NCBI GenBank assembly: GCA_016789625.1
Contig: JAEUQS010000731.1
Coordinates: 1 to 7,599 of the forward strand
Origin: Acidobacteriota bacterium
GTDB lineage: Bacteria; Acidobacteriota; Thermoanaerobaculia; UBA5066
Reading direction: 5' to 3'
Length of the DNA: 7,599 nucleotides
In this document: one piece after another, positions 5,001-7,599 of the stretch
Position numbering within the stretch: position 1 is the first letter of the stretch
Layout: every line of letters starts with the position of its first letter
The notes under the pieces: generated by a model
Databases searched by the model: none
What the model was told of the DNA's origin: nothing
What the model saw: only the letters and a program-made list of their open reading frames with translations
Program-made: the position numbers and the translations under genes

Positions 5001-7599
5001 GAAGTCCACGCTCGCGGGGGTCACCCGGATCACGGGGACGGGTCCGGCCCCGACCGTCGCGACGTCCGTGGCGGTTCCGTTCCCCGGGTTGGGATCGGTC
5101 TCCGCTCCCGTGACCGTCGCCGTGTTCGTGAGGGTTCCGCTGCCGCGGGCCGTCGCCACGATCGTGATCGTGGCGCTGGCGCCGCCCGCGAGGCTGCCGA
5201 GGCCGCAGACGAGCGCGCCGCCGCCCGAGCAGCTGCCCTGGCTGGCCGTGGCCGACACGAACGTGACGCCCGAAGGCAGCGTGTCGGCCACGCTGACGCC
5301 GGTCGCGTCGCCGGGGCCGTTGTTCGAGACCCGGAGCGTGTACGTGATGCGGCTCCCTGTCGTGACGGGCTGCGGACTGTGCGACTTCGTGATCGAGAGA
5401 TCGGCACCGGCGGCCGATTCGGTGACGACCGTCGTCGCGAAGGCCTGGCTGTTGCCCGGATTCGGGTCCGACGCTCCCGCGGAGACGGTGGCCTCGTTCG
5501 TCAGCGTGCCCGCCCGCGTCGCCGTGACGACGATCGTCACCCGCGCCGTGGCCCCGTTCGCGAGCTCGCCGATCCGGCAGATCACGGGTCCGGTGCCTTC
5601 ACACGTTCCGGGAAACGCGACGGCGGAGACGAACGTGACCCCGCCGGGCAGAACGTCGGTCACGGTCACGGAGGGGGCCGCGTCGGGTCCGGCGTTGCGG
5701 ACCGTGATGTCGTACCGGATCTCCCGCCCGACCGCCACAGTGGCGGGATCCGAGGCCTTCGTGATCGCGAGATCGGCCGTTCGGGTCACCAGCCGGAACG
5801 CGCCGCGGCCGTGCGTGTAGGCGAGGACGGTGCCCGGCGGGCCCGTCTTCAGGTCGTACACGGGGACGTTGGGCATTCCGGTGTCCGGCCCCATCTTCGT
5901 GAACGACGCGCCGTTGTCGACGCTGCGAAGGACGCCGAGGTCGGTCCCCACATAGACCGCACCGGGGTTGACGGGATCGAGGAGCACGGCGTTGTGGGGG
6001 AGATCGAGCCGCGCCCCGTTGATGCGAGGCGTGACGTCGATCCAGACGGGCATCGCGGCGAGCGCGTTGTCGGTGCGGAACAGATGGCCCGGAGCTGCGC
6101 CCGCGTCGAAGCCCGCGAAGGCCACCCAGAGGACGGACGGGTTGGTGGGATGGAAGACGACGTCGTTGATGACCTTGTCGGGCAGGGTTCCGCGAATCGA
6201 GATCCAGCTCGTGCCGCCGTCGGTCGTGCGCAGGATCTCGGGGCCCGCGGCGGCCACGTAGGTGTTGCAGTTCGGGGAGGAGGGCGGAAACCCGAAGGCC
6301 GTGACCGCCCTCTGGAACGGAGTGGCGGGGCCGTTGGCCCGCCACTGTGGGTCGATTCCCGAGAAGAGATCGTCGACGCGGTAGACGGTTCTCGTGCCCG
6401 TGAGGAAGACGTCGTCGTTCGTCGGGCACTTCGCGAGCCGGAGCGCGAACGGAAGGTTGTCCCTGTCGGCACCGAGGCCGTCGATGGCGTCCTCGAAGCG
6501 GGTCGCGCCCCCGTCGAGCGAGGTCTGTATCAGCCGGTTGCCCCAGATCGCGACCGCCTGGTGGAGGGGCGTTCTCGTGGCGTAGATGCTGTCGCCGCCG
6601 TCCCCGCCCGCGATCCCCTTCCAGCGCCGCGTGCCCGCCCAGGCCTCCACTCCGTTGTCCTGGCTGCCCCCCAGCGCGGCCTCGGGGTTCGTAGGGTGGA
6701 GGCTGCCCTTGAAGAACTGGGTGATCGCGAGGTTGGTGTTGTGGTCCGCCCAGCTGGCCCCCGCGTCGGTGCTGCTCCACACGCCTCCGTCGTTCCCCGC
6801 GTAGAGCACCGTTGGGGGAGCGAGCTGGAACACCGGATCGGCGAACACGTAGAACGGATCGGTCCGGCCGCCCGTCAGCTCGCTGCGGAAATCGAGGTTC
6901 ACGATGGTGGGGAGCGCGTAGTGCCCTGCGGAGTAGCCGTTGCTCGTGTAGGAGCTGAGCGACTTCACCTGACACGACAGGCTGATCGGGTAGGTCGCGC
7001 TCTCGCCGGGACGGAGCTGGGGCGTTCCCTTCTGCATCGTGCATTCCGGCTGTCCGGGAAAGTCCCGGTCGTCCCGCAGGATGTCCATGGTGAACCGCAC
7101 GTCGAAGGCGCCCGTGGAGGGTGCCGTGAAGGTCACGGAGCCCTGGTAGGAGACCGTGATCGGCGTGTCGAGGATGAGGCGGTTCGTCGAGGAATCGAAC
7201 GCCGCGCGCGCGACGCGATCGGGTGACACGGACAGCGCGCCCGAGCCCGAGAACGTGCCGAAGCGCGCGTCGCAGGGCGTGAGGCCTGAGTACGAAACGG
7301 GGGTGCCCGAGGGGACGTCCGTGTGGACCCGGCCGCCGCCCGAGCTGATGCCGCACCATTGGAGGTCGTTGTGGACGGCCTTGAACGCGAGCGGACCCTC
7401 CGTCGCGGCGGAGGGTCCGCCCGTCGTCGTCTGCACGAGAGCGTGCTGGTCGGCGTGGATGCCCTTCATGGGATCGCTCGATACGTCCGCCCACTGTCGC
7501 GAGGTCCTGGTACAGCTCGAGCATCGCCAGAGAGTGACGCCGCCCGCGTAGAGGAGGTCCGGGTCGTTGCGATCGACGAGGAGCCTGAGGTTGTAGAAG
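2094..7599 (-). CDS. Giant multidomain extracellular protein: Asp-box beta-propeller, DUF11 x2, ASH x2, BACON-like, duplicated C-terminal module (N-terminus missing)
   Basis: The frame is open from the right edge to TGA (complement of 2094-2096), giving 1834 visible residues. The Met at 7467-7469 (called residue 1 here) is internal: the 43 residues before it read 'NDPDLLYAGGVTLWR' and continue into GIHADQHALV, standard propeller sequence. Order: beta-propeller to ~560 with Asp-boxes STDAGASW (233-240), TTDGGTSW (415-422), SVDNGASF (516-523) and a weaker one at 317-324; a ~200-residue insertion (12-217); DUF11 repeats (565-683, 689-806); ASH/choice-of-anchor D domains (812-914, 918-1020); an unassigned beta-rich domain (1027-1197); a Gly/Ser linker; a BACON-like domain (1205-1284); two copies of a C-terminal module (1301-1536, 1549-1786). 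No LPXTG, PEP-CTERM or other sorting tail is visible; the protein ends just after the last module. All parts are typical of secreted or surface proteins, so export is inferred; the signal peptide and any catalytic domain would lie beyond the edge. Role: probably adhesion or polymer binding, uncertain. Confidence 0.9.
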   Translation of the reverse strand, partial: FYNLRLLVDRNDPDLLYAGGVTLWRCSSCTRTSRQWADVSSDPMKGIHADQHALVQTTTGGPSAATEGPLAFKAVHNDLQWCGISSGGGRVHTDVPSGTPVSYSGLTPCDARFGTFSGSGALSVSPDRVARAAFDSSTNRLILDTPITVSYQGSVTFTAPSTGAFDVRFTMDILRDDRDFPGQPECTMQKGTPQLRPGESATYPISLSCQVKSLSSYTSNGYSAGHYALPTIVNLDFRSELTGGRTDPFYVFADPVFQLAPPTVLYAGNDGGVWSSTDAGASWADHNTNLAITQFFKGSLHPTNPEAALGGSQDNGVEAWAGTRRWKGIAGGDGGDSIYATRTPLHQAVAIWGNRLIQTSLDGGATRFEDAIDGLGADRDNLPFALRLAKCPTNDDVFLTGTRTVYRVDDLFSGIDPQWRANGPATPFQRAVTAFGFPPSSPNCNTYVAAAGPEILRTTDGGTSWISIRGTLPDKVINDVVFHPTNPSVLWVAFAGFDAGAAPGHLFRTDNALAAMPVWIDVTPRINGARLDLPHNAVLLDPVNPGAVYVGTDLGVLRSVDNGASFTKMGPDTGMPNVPVYDLKTGPPGTVLAYTHGRGAFRLVTRTADLAITKASDPATVAVGREIRYDITVRNAGPDAAPSVTVTDVLPGGVTFVSAVAFPGTCEGTGPVICRIGELANGATARVTIVVTATRAGTLTNEATVSAGASDPNPGNSQAFATTVVTESAAGADLSITKSHSPQPVTTGSRITYTLRVSNNGPGDATGVSVADTLPSGVTFVSATASQGSCSGGGALVCGLGSLAGGASATITIVATARGSGTLTNTATVTGAETDPNPGNGTATDVATVGAGPVPVIRVTPASVDFGTVTAKQTAQRTLVIQNLGTGSLRVKALGTNGGPVQILSPTAPFDVPLSGQQTVTLLFSPQSAGNTSRLLVISSNDPVHPSVVVPLTGIATAVLAPRLELTPAALNLGLVGVGGTRSVPVRMKNTGNATLNVSAVTSDSSRFTTTLGLPATLAAGAEQTFNVTFSPQTRGVLAGRLQITSNDSDSPSTGFQLRGEGAEAAATTEVLSTDDGSVESGTYANGLVVVNRLTPTRYPATLTRISVFFVPFQNFPSPSGAPIRLVAYADPTGVPASPRAVQLLLNQPATIPNVPGQGVTFDYDLVNGPTITSGDLYVGYAAPNPAGGVIFSADTNGAQRQRGYFSTDNGATFQGPLVIQNPSGAPIPANIMIRATVASGGSTGGSSCTWGTAPAKIDVPREGGSGAIAVSAPAGCAWTVTSSSPFLTFAAGRVPLVGGVGNGTVSFTAAPYTGDTPRTALVNIAELDTSVGQSSVSTGTASFASNGFVPVVLSTGGVNGSFFTSELTLTNRGSTSAVLEARYTPAFGGGGGTGTDVLAPGSQRVYPDGLAYLASIGATIPETGNRGGTVAIAWSGLSSPSAGSATVRTTSSVPEGRAGLAYSAVPSSPATAATVYVTGLRQNASDRSNLAMMNTGSSGDVVLRPTVFSGDPASPIAATLPDVGLAPGGFSQLSGVLASNGLAVTNGYVKVERVAGTAPFYAYGVINDQANSDGSFVPPVSEEALVGRSGLTLPVVVETSTFLSELVATNFGGARKTLRFTLVADALTAGGGTATFSLDLAPRQQTVIPNLVQYLRERGAPGVPAAGATVVGPVFASVDSGDASGLFVGARTSSAGGGGRYGLFYTGVPRGTAANQSAWLFGLQQDAENRTNVALVNTGETDSSTDVFRLDLYDGETGALVRTIDGIALAARKLTQLNAILATYAPGVANGYAKVTRTSGNNPFIAYAVVNDGGQAGQRTGDGAFIAMTSVDE
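2112..3569 (-). repeat. Duplicated ~240-residue C-terminal module
   Basis: Copy A (residues 1301-1536, 2862-3569) and copy B (1549-1786, 2112-2825) align along their length. Each starts with 'F/L-PVV--(S/T)' and 'FF-SELTLTN' or 'FLSELVATN'. Each has 'GLRQNASDRSNLAMMNTG' or 'GLQQDAENRTNVALVNTG', then 'QLSGVLASNGLAVTNGYVKV' or 'QLNAILATYAPGVANGYAKV', and closes with 'APFYAYGVINDQ' or 'NPFIAYAVVNDG' and 'DGSF' or 'DGAF'. Copy B ends five residues before the stop, so it is the protein's terminus. The function is unknown; it is probably extracellular and beta-rich. Confidence 0.8.
3618..3857 (-). other. BACON-like Ig domain with preceding Gly/Ser linker
   Basis: Residues ~1205-1284: 'SCTWGTAPAKIDVPREGGSG', 'VSAPAGCAWTVTSSSPFLTF' and 'GNGTVSFTAAPYTGDTPRTA'. 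The pattern C-x-W at the start, 'GCAWT-SSSPFLTF' and 'GTV-F---YTG--RTA' is that of BACON domains, linked in many proteins to carbohydrate or mucin binding. Cys1206 and Cys1234 are the two cysteines. The linker DNA just upstream has the palindrome CCACCGGTGG (3862-3871) inside a 9-bp direct repeat (3860-3868, 3872-3880), which encodes the Gly/Ser run. Confidence 0.65.
3879..4391 (-). other. Unassigned beta-rich domain
   Basis: Residues ~1027-1197, between the ASH pair and the Gly/Ser linker. It opens 'LSTDDGSVESGTY', has 'VVNRLTPTRYPATLTRISVF' and 'IRLVAYADPTG', and later 'GDLYVGYAAPN' and 'RGYFSTDNGATF'. The opening Asp-Asp-Gly and the alternating hydrophobic strands resemble extracellular jelly-roll modules near the end of secreted peptidases and carbohydrate-active proteins. 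I cannot name the family. Confidence 0.5.
4410..5036 (-). repeat. Two tandem ASH / choice-of-anchor D domains
   Basis: Each copy is ~100 residues: 'P-(V/R)-(I/L)-x-(V/L)-TPA' at the start, 'FG-V' or 'LGLVGVG', 'N-G-(G/A)-L-V', 'V-(L/V)-FSPQ--G', and the ending (I)-(S)-SND with L-G. These are Ig-like spacer domains common in secreted multidomain proteins of Acidobacteriota, Planctomycetota and Myxococcota. Copy 1 is 4728-5036 and copy 2 is 4410-4718. Confidence 0.8.
5052..5777 (-). repeat. Two tandem DUF11 repeats
   Basis: Each copy is ~120 residues and opens with ADL(A/S)ITK, followed by 'Y-x-(I/L)-x-V-x-N-x-GP-DA', 'V-D-LP-GVTFVSA', a Cys pair (623/631 and 747/755), 'G-L-GA-A-(V/I)TI', 'GTLTN-ATV' and DPNPGN. 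This is the DUF11 pattern of bacterial surface proteins: Ig-like stalk units. The Cys pair in each copy probably forms a disulfide, which fits an exported location. Copy 1 is 5421-5777 and copy 2 is 5052-5405. Confidence 0.88.
6819..7436 (-). other. ~200-residue domain inserted in one propeller blade
   Basis: In ordinary propellers of this type, the 'HADQHAL' strand is followed within about 10-15 residues by 'LYAGNDGGVW'. Here residues ~12-217 separate them. The insert is Ser/Thr/Gly-rich and beta-like, with four cysteines (39, 66, 143, 166) that could form two disulfides, a 'VTFTAPSTGAFDVRFTMDI' strand pair and a charged 'LRDDRDFPGQPEC' loop. I do not recognise the fold. It could be an Ig-like or carbohydrate-binding domain; boundaries are approximate. 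Confidence 0.55.
7391..7420. repeat. Perfect 12-bp inverted repeat with 6-base loop inside the giant gene
   Basis: GCGGACCCTCCG (7391-7402) and CGGAGGGTCCGC (7409-7420) are exact reverse complements around TCGCGG. They encode residues ~17-27, at the start of the propeller insertion. No T-run follows on either strand, so it is not a standard intrinsic terminator. It would form a very stable RNA or DNA hairpin. Confidence 0.8.

Larger units (their letters stand above)
5790..7599 (-). other. Asp-box (BNR/sortilin-like) beta-propeller region of the giant protein
   Basis: Successive blades carry 'LYAGNDGGVW-SSTDAGASW', 'GSLHPTNP-AALGGSQDNG', 'EILRTTDGGTSW', 'VVFHPTNPSVLWVAF', 'VLLDPVNPGAVYVGTDLGVLRSVDNGASF' and the closing 'VLAYTHGRGAFRL' (residues ~547-560). 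This is the pattern of sortilin/BNR-type propellers found in exo-xyloglucanase-like and sialidase-like secreted proteins. The catalytic acids of those enzymes cannot be assigned here, since the first blades lie outside the window. The first visible blade has 'WRCSSCTRTSRQW' where an Asp-box is expected, so that box is degenerate and replaced by a CxxC pair. Confidence 0.75.

Noticed and set aside
4309..5820. A 503-codon plus-strand open frame
   Set aside because: Also antisense to the DUF11/ASH part, with no recognisable domain, while the minus-strand frame has clear repeats.
4764..7226. An 820-codon open frame on the plus strand, antisense to the giant gene
   Set aside because: The translation is rich in Arg, Gly, Asp and Val without any domain or periodicity; it is the expected antisense shadow of a GC-rich gene.
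7391..7420. The perfect inverted repeat as an intrinsic terminator
   Set aside because: No T-run follows on either strand and it lies inside a continuous reading frame with conserved protein sequence on both sides.
5599..7524. A 641-codon minus-strand frame overlapping the propeller
   Set aside because: Arg- and Pro-rich composition; the other minus-strand frame carries the Asp-boxes.

Overview
The window is one dense, strongly GC-rich bacterial chromosomal segment with four protein genes and almost no non-coding DNA. High GC, G/C-ending codons, and a giant secreted-type protein with DUF11, ASH ('choice-of-anchor D') and BACON-like modules plus a duplicated C-terminal module suggest a soil or sediment bacterium of the Acidobacteriota (Thermoanaerobaculia-like) or a similar deep-branching, protein-secreting phylum. 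This placement is an inference from style, not a database result. I saw no tRNA, rRNA, CRISPR, transposase or phage gene.

Layout, left to right: (1) 1-398, minus strand: N-terminal 132 residues of a HugZ/PNPOx-like flavin-binding split-barrel protein, cut by the left edge. (2) 399-471: a 73-bp divergent intergenic region, the only place where both flanking genes could be promoted. (3) 472-1314, plus strand: a 280-residue fusion of a cyclic-nucleotide-binding domain to a two-helix DUF1003 membrane domain. (4) 1315-1986, or more likely up to 2061, minus strand: a membrane-anchored left-handed beta-helix (hexapeptide repeat) acyltransferase. Its stop codon directly abuts the stop of gene 3 with no spacer. 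(5) 2094-7599, minus strand: a giant multidomain extracellular-type protein, at least 1834 residues, whose N-terminus lies beyond the right edge. The Met at 7467-7469 is internal, because the frame stays open and propeller-like to the edge.

The giant gene and the acyltransferase run in the same direction with a short gap and could be cotranscribed. The giant protein reads as an Asp-box (BNR/sortilin-like) beta-propeller, two DUF11 repeats, two ASH domains, an unassigned beta-rich domain, a BACON-like domain and two copies of a ~240-residue C-terminal module. The most unusual points are a ~200-residue insertion inside the propeller, with a perfect 12-bp inverted repeat at its start, and the cNMP-DUF1003 fusion. 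I do not see a clearly new defence or mobile system; the rest is ordinary gene content of an under-studied lineage.
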